DNA of 64,000 bases from JAEZPW01 sp035629075 (lineage in GTDB: Bacteria; Acidobacteriota; Terriglobia; Terriglobales; Acidobacteriaceae): NCBI GenBank assembly GCA_035629075.1, contig DASPIK010000013.1:6342-70341 (forward strand), written 5' to 3'. Each line of letters opens with the position of its first letter. Position 1 is the stretch's first letter. Below the pieces are notes generated by a model. That model was given only the letters and a program-made list of their open reading frames with translations. It had not been told where the DNA came from and made no database searches. Positions 50,714 through 58,838 of this stretch are shown in pieces. The translations under genes and the position numbers were made by a program.

Positions 50714-51673
50714 TTACTTCGCGGCAAGTGCTTCCCTGCTGACCGCCTCCTTGAAGTACTCGAGCGATAGGTTCAAGCCTTCTTCCAGACTGACCTTCGG
50801 TTCCCATCCGAGCAGTTGTTTGGCTTTCGTGATGTCGGGTCGGCGCTGCTTTGGGTCATCCTCGGGAAGTGGCTCGAACTTGATTTTGCTTCTGCTTCCC
50901 GTAACGTTCAGCACCAACTTCGCACATTCCAAAATAGTGAACTCGCCGGGGTTGCCGATGTTAACAGGAAAGTGTTCATCCGAACGCGACAGCCTAAGGA
51001 TGCCTTCGACCTCATCGGTTATATAGCAGAAGCTGCGAGTCTGAGAGCCGTCTCCATACACAGTCAGATCCTCGCCTCGGAGCGCCTGCTTCATAAAGTT
51101 CGACACTACCCGGCCATCATTCAACTGCAAGCGGGGGCCATAAGTATTGAAAATCCTGACGATGTGAGTGTCCACCTTGTAATATCGATGATAGGCCATC
51201 GTTGCAGCCTCGGAGAACCGCTTGGCTTCGTCGTATACCGAACGGGGACCGATCGGATTCACATTTCCCCAGTAGGTTTCCTTCTGCGGATGTTGAAACG
51301 GATCTCCGTAACACTCTGAGGTGGACGCTAGGAAAAACTTGGCGTTGTACTTTCGTGCAACCTCAAGAGCGTTGAAGGTTCCCACGGACCCAACCTGAAG
51401 GGTCGCTACGCCGTGGACCATGTAGTCCACCGGGCTTGCCGGGCACGCGAAATGGAAAACATACTCCACCGAGCCGAAGTCAAAGGCCTGGCAGATGTCC
51501 GCATGCTTAAACTCGAATCGCGGTTCCTTCTCCAGATGTTCAAGGTTGCGAAGACGGCCAGTGATGAGGTTATCCACACCCACGACGGAATGGCCATCCG
51601 AGAGCAAAGCATCACAGAGGTGTGAACCAATAAAACCGGCAGCTCCGGTCACAAGTACGCGCATAAGTTTCAT
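50714..51673 (-). CDS. uxs: UDP-glucuronate decarboxylase (UDP-xylose synthase)
   Basis: 319 residues of the extended SDR family. The NAD motif is VTGAAGFIGSHLCDAL (residues 8-23); the catalytic Ser/Thr is in LASTSECYGDP; Y-x-x-x-K is in SVYDEAKRFSEA; the substrate segment is RIFNTYGPRLQLNDGRVVSNF and the nucleotide segment is YGDGSQTRSFCYI. These match UXS proteins, which decarboxylate UDP-glucuronate to UDP-xylose. The gene overlaps ugd by 4 bp, and Ugd makes the UDP-glucuronate it uses, supporting the call over other epimerases. UDP-xylose would be used for polysaccharide or lipid decoration. Confidence 0.93.
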   Translation of the reverse strand: MKLMRVLVTGAAGFIGSHLCDALLSDGHSVVGVDNLITGRLRNLEHLEKEPRFEFKHADICQAFDFGSVEYVFHFACPASPVDYMVHGVATLQVGSVGTFNALEVARKYNAKFFLASTSECYGDPFQHPQKETYWGNVNPIGPRSVYDEAKRFSEAATMAYHRYYKVDTHIVRIFNTYGPRLQLNDGRVVSNFMKQALRGEDLTVYGDGSQTRSFCYITDEVEGILRLSRSDEHFPVNIGNPGEFTILECAKLVLNVTGSRSKIKFEPLPEDDPKQRRPDITKAKQLLGWEPKVSLEEGLNLSLEYFKEAVSREALAAK

Positions 51674-53088
51674 ATCTCCCCGAGATGGCCGGCTGTACGA
51701 AATTTCTGTTCCTCTTCCTGCGGCACCACGTCAGGACGGCCAATACTCAAGTAGATGAAGCCGTGCTTCTGCATGTCGCTTCTAGAGAAGAGATTTCGTC
51801 CATCGATCACTATGGGATATCGCAGTTCTTTGCGAATTCTGGATAAGTCGATCGATTTAAACTCCTGCCACTCAGTAAGTACGAGCAGTGCGTCGGCACC
51901 ACTTGCTGCCTCGTACGGCGAGTCCACAAACGTTACCGAAGCCGAAGGCAACACCTCCGCAGCACGCTCCATAGCCGCAGGGTCATACGTCTTTACCCGG
52001 CAACCTTCTGCCAGCAGCGATTCGATGATCGCGATAGCTGGCGACTCCCGGATATCATCCGTGCCGTCCTTGAAAGCCAACCCCAGCACACCTACCTGCT
52101 TGCCCTTCAGTGTCCAAAGGGCGGTGCGCACCTTGCGCAGGAAGCGCTGACGCTGGTCCTCGTTGATATGCATGACCTCGTCGAGCAGACGGAATTCGTA
52201 CCCGTTCTCCCGGGCCACGGCACGGAATGCCGACAGGTCCTTCGGAAAGCACGATCCGCCATACCCGATTCCCGGGTACAGGAACCTGTGCCCGATACGG
52301 GCATCAGTACCGATTCCAGTCCGCACCTGTTCCACATCGGCGCCAACAGACTCGCAAATATTGGCCACTGCATTGATGAACGAGATCTTCATGGCCAGAA
52401 AAGCATTGGACGCATGCTTGATCAACTCGGCACTGCGTGTGCTGGTCACAATGATCGGAGCAGGAGGTTCGTAACGGGCCGGTCCGACAATTCTGTTGGG
52501 ATTCTGGTAATACGAACCATCAGTCAGCGGTTTATATATGTCTTCCAGAACCTTGGCAGTGCGAGCGTTATCGCATCCGATGACAATACGGTCGGGATAC
52601 AGGAAGTCGACAACGGCAGTTCCCTCGCGAAGGAACTCCGGGTTCGAAGCAACGTCGAAGCAGCCGTGGGGAGCGCCATTCAGGAGCATGACCTTCCGCA
52701 CCCACTGGCTCGTATAAACAGGGACGGTGCTCTTGCCCACGATGACCTTGTAATCGCAAACCGCGCCAGCGATGTCGCGCGCTACGCACTCAACGTAGGA
52801 GAGATCCGCCTCTCCGCTGTGCATCGGTGGAGTGCCAACGGCGACAAACACGGCCTGGCTGAGGCGCACTGCCTCAGACGTGTTGTCCGAGAACGACAAG
52901 CGCTTACCACGGTGGCGGTCCAACAACTCCGGCAGGTGCTGCTCATGGATAGGCACCTCACCTCGCTGCAAAGCCGACAGCTTGACGGGGTCATTGTCAA
53001 CGAGAATGACTTCGTGACCAAGTTCGGCGAAACACGCGCCAGCTACTAAGCCTACATAACCGGAACCAACCACGGTGATGTGCATCAT
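51670..53088 (-). CDS. ugd: UDP-glucose 6-dehydrogenase
   Basis: 472 residues. It oxidises UDP-glucose twice to UDP-glucuronate with 2 NAD+. The Rossmann motif VVGSGYVGLVAGACFAELGH starts at residue 6; the catalytic Cys is in GIGYGGSCFPKDLSAF; GLAFKDGTDDIRESP and the YPIVIDGRNLF segment are C-terminal family marks. The start at 53088 has GGAG two bases upstream; a second ATG at 53085 gives better spacing. First gene of a two-gene operon with uxs. Confidence 0.95.
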   Translation of the reverse strand: MMHITVVGSGYVGLVAGACFAELGHEVILVDNDPVKLSALQRGEVPIHEQHLPELLDRHRGKRLSFSDNTSEAVRLSQAVFVAVGTPPMHSGEADLSYVECVARDIAGAVCDYKVIVGKSTVPVYTSQWVRKVMLLNGAPHGCFDVASNPEFLREGTAVVDFLYPDRIVIGCDNARTAKVLEDIYKPLTDGSYYQNPNRIVGPARYEPPAPIIVTSTRSAELIKHASNAFLAMKISFINAVANICESVGADVEQVRTGIGTDARIGHRFLYPGIGYGGSCFPKDLSAFRAVARENGYEFRLLDEVMHINEDQRQRFLRKVRTALWTLKGKQVGVLGLAFKDGTDDIRESPAIAIIESLLAEGCRVKTYDPAAMERAAEVLPSASVTFVDSPYEAASGADALLVLTEWQEFKSIDLSRIRKELRYPIVIDGRNLFSRSDMQKHGFIYLSIGRPDVVPQEEEQKFRTAGHLGEI

Positions 53089-53374
53089 TTCTCCGTTCGG
53101 CGGACGCCGTACGCAAACCTTCGAATGTTTCCACAGCCCCTAAGGGAAGAGGCCAAAATCTTCTCTACTTTAGCAGCGCGTTCGGCACAGGTAAACGCAA
53201 AGCGGCGGCACATCTGGACTCCGAAGGCTTAGTACCTCTCTCGAAACTCCGACCCAAGAACCCGATCCTCTGGAAAGACCTATCGTGCGCGAGGCCCTGT
53301 GATGTCACGCGGGGAGTCTGGAAGAAACTAATTATGAGCCGCCTTGTTGCCGATAACCTTTCTGGTAACCAGAC

Positions 53375-53683
53375 ATGGAAATGTACTCCATCTATCTTGT
53401 GTCGGCATTCATTGCGGGGGCGCTCTGCGGTGCTGCGCTCACGACGATGCAGCGACACGCCAAACTTGAAAGACTTAAGGCGGAGTTCCGGGAAGAACTC
53501 AATGCCATGTGCAACGACAATTTCACAGCTCCAGCAGGTACAAAGAACGCCGTGCAAGACCACATCCCTCGTCCTCGAAGCGTCGCAGACGAACTCCCGG
53601 ACTTTGCTTCCGGTTCGCATGACCTCTGGATGCCAATACCATCGCCGACTGCAGGCGCCGAACCCAACCGCATTCGGCCGTGA
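53375..53683 (+). CDS. Hypothetical small single-TM protein
   Basis: 102 residues if it begins at ATG 53375 (ATG 53381 is also possible). One hydrophobic helix (about residues 5-24, IYLVSAFIAGALCGAAL) is followed by a charged amphipathic segment (RHAKLERLKAEFREELNAM) and a proline-rich tail. There is no recognised domain and no strong ribosome site. It lies in the 716 bp between ugd and the TolC gene, and a longer antisense frame overlaps it. It is coding-like but unproven. Confidence 0.4.
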   Translation: MEMYSIYLVSAFIAGALCGAALTTMQRHAKLERLKAEFREELNAMCNDNFTAPAGTKNAVQDHIPRPRSVADELPDFASGSHDLWMPIPSPTAGAEPNRIRP

Positions 53684-53761
53684 GAGCAACCTGTCGCCGT
53701 CATAGAGTCTTGGGACTGAACAACCGCATCCACCACGCAAAGCCTCAACTCACGGCCAAGT

Positions 53762-53770
53762 TGCTATACT
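53762..53770 (+). promoter_or_regulatory. Extended -10 promoter for the TolC-like gene
   Basis: TGC-TATACT (53762-53770), 34 nt before the ATG at 53805; no clear -35 box. Confidence 0.45.
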
Positions 53771-53804
53771 CGGCAGTTCGAATCTTCGCCAAGGTGACCT
53801 GATA

Positions 53805-55109
53805 ATGCGGTCGCGTGTGATTTTGAGATTTGTGACAACGGTCTTGGCCTGTGTGACGCTCTTTGCCGCACGGGGGAATGCTGAAACGCTAACGTTTCAG
53901 AGGGCCATCGAACTGGCGATGGCACGCAGTGTGAACGTTGGCATCGCCCTGGCCGACCAGATGAAAGCCCGCAGTGCCTATCGCGAAGCCCGAAATGCCT
54001 ACTTCCCTGTTGTGGTTGCAGGTTCCGGACTGGGTGCAAGCCGCGGTTTCCCCCTGAGTTTGGAGGGGTCAGCGCCGTCGGTTTTCAACTTCAATTCCCA
54101 ATCCACACTATTGAACTTTTCACAACGCGAATTTGTTCGCGCGGCCCGCAGCGAATGGAACGCTACAACGCACAACACTGAAGATCAGCGAAGCCAGGCC
54201 CTGTTGGATACGGCAATCACCTACGCTCAGTTGAACGCAGCCCTGGTGCGGATCAAGGCTCTGCAGGAACAGGCGGATCAGGCCCGGAGAGTGCAGTTCA
54301 TTTCCCAGCAGCGCGTAAGTGAAGGAGTCGACAGCAAGTTGGAGTTGACTCGAGCTAGCCTGAATTTGGCACGCACACGCATGCGTGTTGCCGAAGGCGA
54401 GGCAGCCGTAGACGTCTTGCGCCAGCACCTGTCACAGTTGACGGGACTGTCATTGGTGAACGTCGATCTTGATCCTGAGTCGATGCCCGCCATCCCCGAA
54501 CTGAATCCCGACGAAGATGCAATTGCGAAAGCGCTGGCCAGCAGTGCAGCGGTGAAAGTTGCCGACGAACACGCTAAAGCCAAGGCCCAACAGGCAAAAG
54601 GCGAACATCGCGGGCTACTCCCCAGCATCGACTTCGCTGCCCAATACGCGCTGCTCAGCAGGTTCAATAACTACGAAGAGTTCTACAACCGCTTTGAACG
54701 TCACAATGCAACTGTCGGCGTTGTCATTCGCTTTCCTTTCCTGAATAGCGTACAGGGGGCACACGCAGAGGCGGCAGATGCCGAGGCGCTCCGAGCCCAG
54801 GCAGAGGCGCAAGCCGCTCGTAACCAGGTTTCCAGCGATACGTTGAAACTACAACGTTCCATTCAGCAACTCGCAGCCGCACGCGATGTCGCGCGACTCG
54901 AATGGGAACTGGCCCAGGGGAACCTCGAGACTCTTTCAGCAAAAATGGAAACCGGTTCGGTGACCCTGCGCGAAGAGGAGAATGCCCGGATTGACGTCAG
55001 CGATAAGTATGCCACGTACCTTGACACGGCATTCGAATACGACAAGGCACGGCTACAGCTAATGAGTGCGACGGGAGAGCTCAGAGATTGGGCTCTGAGT
55101 CGAAAGTAA
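53805..55109 (+). CDS. TolC-family outer membrane efflux protein
   Basis: 434 residues. Signal peptide at residues 1-27 (TTVLACVTLFAARGNA). The body is a tandem repeat of long amphipathic helices and short beta strands: AIELAMARSVNVGIALADQMKARSAYREARNAYFP begins repeat 1 (given as a pattern), and long coiled coils rich in Ala, Gln, Glu and Arg follow (LQEQADQARRVQFISQQRVSEG; AEAADAEALRAQAEAQAARNQ). This is the TolC outer-membrane factor fold of type I secretion or RND efflux. No RND or adaptor gene is adjacent, so its partner is elsewhere. Confidence 0.9.
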   Translation: MRSRVILRFVTTVLACVTLFAARGNAETLTFQRAIELAMARSVNVGIALADQMKARSAYREARNAYFPVVVAGSGLGASRGFPLSLEGSAPSVFNFNSQSTLLNFSQREFVRAARSEWNATTHNTEDQRSQALLDTAITYAQLNAALVRIKALQEQADQARRVQFISQQRVSEGVDSKLELTRASLNLARTRMRVAEGEAAVDVLRQHLSQLTGLSLVNVDLDPESMPAIPELNPDEDAIAKALASSAAVKVADEHAKAKAQQAKGEHRGLLPSIDFAAQYALLSRFNNYEEFYNRFERHNATVGVVIRFPFLNSVQGAHAEAADAEALRAQAEAQAARNQVSSDTLKLQRSIQQLAAARDVARLEWELAQGNLETLSAKMETGSVTLREEENARIDVSDKYATYLDTAFEYDKARLQLMSATGELRDWALSRK

Positions 55110-55258
55110 GTTCTCGTCAGCAGCAGCTCAGGAAAAATTCGCCACCCAGACGTCTCAGCGGGCGGCGTGTGCCTGATCTTGAACGGCGCAAAAACGGCAT
55201 TAGAGTGCGACCGCAGTTACTGTGTGCCTCTGGGTAACTTCTCCGGGTCTGAGCGGGG

Positions 55259-55267
55259 TGCTAGTAT
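55259..55267 (+). promoter_or_regulatory. Extended -10 box close to the hpnJ start
   Basis: TGC-TAGTAT (55259-55267), 10 nt before the ATG at 55278, with no Shine-Dalgarno. The predicted leader is about 4 nt. Confidence 0.4.
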
Positions 55268-55277
55268 TTTAGCGGCG

Positions 55278-56795
55278 ATGACAGTTCTGAAAACGCTGTT
55301 CCTCAATCCTCCGTCGTTCGAGAACTTTGACGGCGGCGCCAGCTCCCGATGGCCGGCGACGCGCGAGATCGAGTCCTACTGGTATCCGGTATGGCTCGCG
55401 TATCCCACCGGAATGCTCGACGGCGCACGCCTGCTGGACGCTGCTCCGCATAAGGTTTCGGCTCAACAGACCATCGAGATAACCAGGGACTATGACTTCG
55501 TCGTGCTTTTCACGAGCACGCCAGGATTCCCGGGCGACATTCGTCTTGCAGAGGCGATGAAGGCTGCGAACCCGCGCCTCCAGATTGCTTTCGTCGGACC
55601 GCACGTCACCGTTTTGCCGGAACAGACCCTAAGAGAAGCTACAGCCGTTGACTTCGTCGTTCGGCGAGAGTTCGACTACGCCACCGTTGAGTTCGCACAA
55701 GGAAAGCCGCTTTCCGAGATCCTGGGCGTGTCTTACCGCAAGGATGGTGCCGTCGTTCATAATCCCGACCGCCCGTTGCTGAGTGATCTCGATTCCCTGC
55801 CCGACGTCACCGACGTGTACAAGCGCGACATCGACGTTCGTCGCTACAACGTGCCATTTCTCTTGCACCCGTTCGTGGCTCTTTACACCTCACGTGGGTG
55901 CCCGGCGCAGTGTACGTTCTGCCTGTGGCCGCAGACGCTTAGTGGTCACGCGTGGCGCAAGCGCTCGACAGATGCCGTGGCGCGCGAGATGGCAAAGGCG
56001 AAGGAGTACTGGCCGGACGTTAAAGAATTCTTCTTCGACGACGACACCTTCAACATTCAGAAGGCACGAACCATTGAGCTTTGCGAGAAGTTGAAGCCGC
56101 TGAAGCTCACCTGGTCCTGCACCTCGCGCGTCACCACGGACTACGAGACGCTTAAGGCTATGCGCGATGCCGGGTGCCGCTTGCTCATAGTGGGCTACGA
56201 GTCAGGCGACCCGCAGGTACTCAAGAATGTAAAGAAGGGCGCCACGGTCGAACGCGCGCGGCAGTTCACAAAAGATTGCCACAGTCTCGGCTTGAAGATT
56301 CACGCTGATTTTATTCTCGGACTGCCGGGAGAGTCGCGTGAGAGCATCCGCCGCACCATCGACTTCGCCAAGGAACTCGACTGCGAGACTATCCAGGTCT
56401 CTGTTGCGCACGCATATCCCGGTACGGAAATGTACGAATTCGCCACCGCCAATGGCTTTTACGTCCGCAATCAGCAGATGGTGGACGAGGGTGGCCACCA
56501 AATGGCGCACCTTGAGTATCCCAACCTGTCGGCCGATGAAGTCATGGAAGCGGTCCACCGCTTTTACGACGAATACTACTTCCGTCCGAAGGCGATCTAC
56601 AGGATCGTGCGAAAAGCCGTGTTCAATGGAGAGGAACGCCGACGTCTCTACAAGGAAGCAAAATCCTTCCTTGCACTTCGGGCCAAGCGCAACCAGTGGG
56701 TACAGGAAAAGCGGCACACGTCTGGGAACACCGCTCCGCCGCCCTCGACCGATCAGCGCGAAACTGAGCCTTCGACCGAAACCGCGAACGTCTGA
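55278..56795 (+). CDS. hpnJ: B12-binding radical SAM protein HpnJ (hopanoid head-group synthesis)
   Basis: 505 residues. The N-terminal B12-binding-like domain begins TLFLNPPSFENFDGGASSR, a typical HpnJ opening. The radical SAM cluster is C208-x3-C212-x2-C215 in RGCPAQCTFCLWPQT, followed by KEFFFDDDTFN, LTWSCTSRV, LLIVGYESGDPQ, ILGLPGES and VAHAYPGTEMY, which match HpnJ in order. HpnJ is reported to convert bacteriohopanetetrol glucosamine to the cyclitol ether. The C-terminal 50 residues are a low-complexity tail (KRHTSGNTAPPPSTDQRETE). hpnI and hpnK, which supply its substrate, are not in the window. Two small membrane genes follow on the same strand, the first 10 bp later. Confidence 0.92.
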   Translation: MTVLKTLFLNPPSFENFDGGASSRWPATREIESYWYPVWLAYPTGMLDGARLLDAAPHKVSAQQTIEITRDYDFVVLFTSTPGFPGDIRLAEAMKAANPRLQIAFVGPHVTVLPEQTLREATAVDFVVRREFDYATVEFAQGKPLSEILGVSYRKDGAVVHNPDRPLLSDLDSLPDVTDVYKRDIDVRRYNVPFLLHPFVALYTSRGCPAQCTFCLWPQTLSGHAWRKRSTDAVAREMAKAKEYWPDVKEFFFDDDTFNIQKARTIELCEKLKPLKLTWSCTSRVTTDYETLKAMRDAGCRLLIVGYESGDPQVLKNVKKGATVERARQFTKDCHSLGLKIHADFILGLPGESRESIRRTIDFAKELDCETIQVSVAHAYPGTEMYEFATANGFYVRNQQMVDEGGHQMAHLEYPNLSADEVMEAVHRFYDEYYFRPKAIYRIVRKAVFNGEERRRLYKEAKSFLALRAKRNQWVQEKRHTSGNTAPPPSTDQRETEPSTETANV

Positions 56796-56805
56796 GGGCC
56801 GCTGA

Positions 56806-57234
56806 GTGAATTTTCGAAAGTATCTCGTCCTTGCAGGCGTCGTGTTGTTTGCGTCATTCGGCGACGTCTCCCTGTCCCGCGGGATGAAGTCCGTGGGACA
56901 GATTTCGTTCTCGAACTTTCACGAACTGTTTTCCGCGCTGCTGAATCCGTGGGTGGTAGGCGGTATTTGCCTCCTAATTCTCTTTTTTGTCAGCTACCTG
57001 ACTGCGCTCTCCTGGGCCGATCTCACCTACGTCCTGCCGGCCACAGCGATCGGTTATGTTCTGATGGCCTTGATGGCCAAGTTCTTCCTGCATGAGAACG
57101 TCACGCTTACGAGGTGGCTTGGCATCGCTCTTATCACGGCTGGAGTGGGCTTCGTAGCAGGAGGCCCAGCGATGACCGTCCATGAGCCGAAACCGTCTGC
57201 GGCTGAGCCTGTCGCCAACAAGGTGCCACGATGA
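56806..57234 (+). CDS. Four-TM EamA/SMR-type membrane protein, first of a pair
   Basis: 142 residues starting at GTG 56806, 10 bp after hpnJ. Four membrane helices: about 5-22, 45-65, 70-90 and 98-117. The last pair reads ALSWADLTYVLPATAIGYVLMALMAKFFLHENVTLTRWLGIALITAGV, the EamA/small multidrug resistance half-transporter pattern (given as a pattern). The C-terminal tail is polar. It resembles ArnE/ArnF, which flip an amino-sugar lipid as a dimer. Function here is inferred from the neighbours; overlap with the next gene is 4 bp (ATGA). Confidence 0.85.
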   Translation: MNFRKYLVLAGVVLFASFGDVSLSRGMKSVGQISFSNFHELFSALLNPWVVGGICLLILFFVSYLTALSWADLTYVLPATAIGYVLMALMAKFFLHENVTLTRWLGIALITAGVGFVAGGPAMTVHEPKPSAAEPVANKVPR

Positions 57235-57611
57235 AGGCCTTATATACCTGGGGCGCGATTCTGGTCATTGTCGTGGCATCGACCGCGGGTGACATCCTGA
57301 TTTCTTATGCCATGAAAGGAATCGGGGATTTAGGCGATCTGAGGCAGCGCCGAGGAGTGTTGCACGTTGCGGGTCGTGTGCTTGGTAACGGTGCCTTTCT
57401 CTGCGGCTTGGCATTCATGACGTGCGCGTTCTTCAGCCTGCTGTTCGCTTTGTCGTGGGCAGATGTGAGTTTGGTCGGACCAGCATCGGCTTCTCTGACC
57501 TTTGTCTCGAATGCGGTAGCAGCGAGAGTTTTTCTGCACGAAAATGTTGACCGCCGTCGATGGGCCGCGGCACTTCTCGTCGCGGGCGGGGTCGCATTGA
57601 TGGCAGCGTAA
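57231..57611 (+). CDS. Four-TM EamA/SMR-type membrane protein, second of a pair
   Basis: 126 residues, overlapping the previous stop by 4 bp. Helices at about 5-23, 45-67, 72-93 and 105-125. FALSWADVSLVGPASASLTFVSNAVAARVFLHENVDRRRWAAALLVAGG repeats the motif of the first protein (given as a pattern), so the two are paralogous halves. An antiparallel heterodimer is likely. Probable job: move a hopanoid precursor, hopanoid or sugar-lipid across the inner membrane; this is inference from adjacency to hpnJ. Confidence 0.85.
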   Translation: MKALYTWGAILVIVVASTAGDILISYAMKGIGDLGDLRQRRGVLHVAGRVLGNGAFLCGLAFMTCAFFSLLFALSWADVSLVGPASASLTFVSNAVAARVFLHENVDRRRWAAALLVAGGVALMAA

Positions 57612-57660
57612 GAGTTTCCAGCGCCTTCAGCACTTGAGTCACTGATGAATCTGGCGGTCC

Positions 57661-58470
57661 CTACGCTGCTTGCACCTCAGGCTCTATCTTCGGGCTTACG
57701 TAGACCTCGCGATTTCTGATCTGCACGTCGTAAACGATCACCTTCGAACCTGCCGGACCGGCTACAACCCTTCCGGTGTGCGCGTCGAACTGAGAGCCGT
57801 GCCAGGGGCACTGGACCGTGCAGCCAACCAGAGCGCCGTCGGAGAGCGGCCCGCCGCGGTGCGTGCAATGGTCGGCGAAAGCGACGATGCCGTCGGCGCA
57901 CTTGCCTATTACCACGCGCTGTTTGCCAACCGTCAGCAGCATCATCTGGCCGTACGCGAGTTCGCCCTCGTTGCAGGCAGGCTGATCCCAGCCGCTGATC
58001 TCGCGCTCCTTCCACTTGCCTGCATTGGCGTAACGGTGGTCTACGCCAATCTGGTTTCGGTAGACAAGCGTACCGCCAAGCCAGCCGGAGTACGCGACGC
58101 CCAGAACGCCGAACAGCCCAAGCAGGATTGAGGTGCCAGTGGGCTGTGCCGCAGGGCCACCGCGAACTGCAAGTACAGCGATGAACAACCCAAGCGCGCA
58201 GACATTCAGGACTGCGTGCGTGTATCCGCGTTTACGGGCGCTTGAGCGCGGCGGCACGACCCCGAAGAGATCCATAGCCCCGAAAATCGCGGCCAGCGCC
58301 GCGCCGATGCAGCCTCCGAGCTGCGCGTACCAACCTGCAATCCAGACGGAGGAATTTCCAGCAGCGAGCCCGATCAGGTCCATAAGGAAGCCGCCGACCC
58401 AAAGACCGATCGGGAAGGCCACAAGCATCGGATGTACCGGATGGCTCTTGATATTGGCACGAGAGCGCAT
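57661..58470 (-). CDS. DUF2231 membrane domain fused to a Rieske [2Fe-2S] domain
   Basis: 269 residues. The N-terminal 150 residues are a DUF2231-type four-helix membrane domain (HPVHPMLVAFPIGLWVGGFLMDLI). The C-terminal 110 residues are a Rieske ferredoxin-like domain: ligands C-T-H in FADHCTHRGGPL and C-P-W-H in VQCPWHGSQFD, with FDAHTGRVVAGPAG after them. The fused form gives a membrane-anchored [2Fe-2S] electron carrier. The Rieske half resembles the ferredoxin components of dioxygenases more than the bc1 protein. Partner oxidoreductase unknown. It is convergent with the EamA pair. Confidence 0.9.
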   Translation of the reverse strand: MRSRANIKSHPVHPMLVAFPIGLWVGGFLMDLIGLAAGNSSVWIAGWYAQLGGCIGAALAAIFGAMDLFGVVPPRSSARKRGYTHAVLNVCALGLFIAVLAVRGGPAAQPTGTSILLGLFGVLGVAYSGWLGGTLVYRNQIGVDHRYANAGKWKEREISGWDQPACNEGELAYGQMMLLTVGKQRVVIGKCADGIVAFADHCTHRGGPLSDGALVGCTVQCPWHGSQFDAHTGRVVAGPAGSKVIVYDVQIRNREVYVSPKIEPEVQAA

Positions 58471-58838
58471 GATTCACCTCGGAAGGTGGGAAGCACAGGG
58501 GTTGGTTCCGGGATGGCTTGAGGCTTATGCGGTTACCGATGAGTTACGAGAGATCCCCCTCCCCCACCCAATCTCGGAAATCAGCCCTTTCAAAGGGGTT
58601 AGATCTGAAGATCAGATCTGATTCTTAATCATAGGGCCGAAGCTTCCGAATGCGCCGAGAGTTTATCACTCAGTTATCGCCGGTGACGTCGGCAAGAGGT
58701 TTTCAAAGAGCATCCTGTGATAAGTCGAAGTTAGCAGACATTGCCGGAAGTGAACTGGTCGGGTCGAAAATTTCTAAAATCGGAACAGAAGCTGTGGCGA
58801 CCTCGGCAGGGTGAAGTCGCTCGCGGCGAATTCCCGCA
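58471..58838. other. Intergenic region upstream of the Rieske gene (368 bp)
   Basis: No supported gene. It holds two small hairpins (CCCTTT-C-AAAGGG at 58585-58597 and the larger one at 58601-58619) and a run of C residues (58556-58568). The minus-strand promoter of the Rieske gene and the end of the GNAT transcript should lie here. Confidence 0.5.
58601..58619. terminator. Perfect hairpin downstream of the GNAT gene
   Basis: AGATCTGA (58601-58608), AGA, TCAGATCT (58612-58619). T-rich sequence follows weakly on the plus side. It could end the minus-strand GNAT transcript or be an operator. Confidence 0.4.

Noticed and set aside
53165..53740. 191-codon minus-strand ORF
   Set aside because: Low-complexity translation rich in Arg/Cys without any family pattern; overlaps the better plus-strand candidate at 53375.
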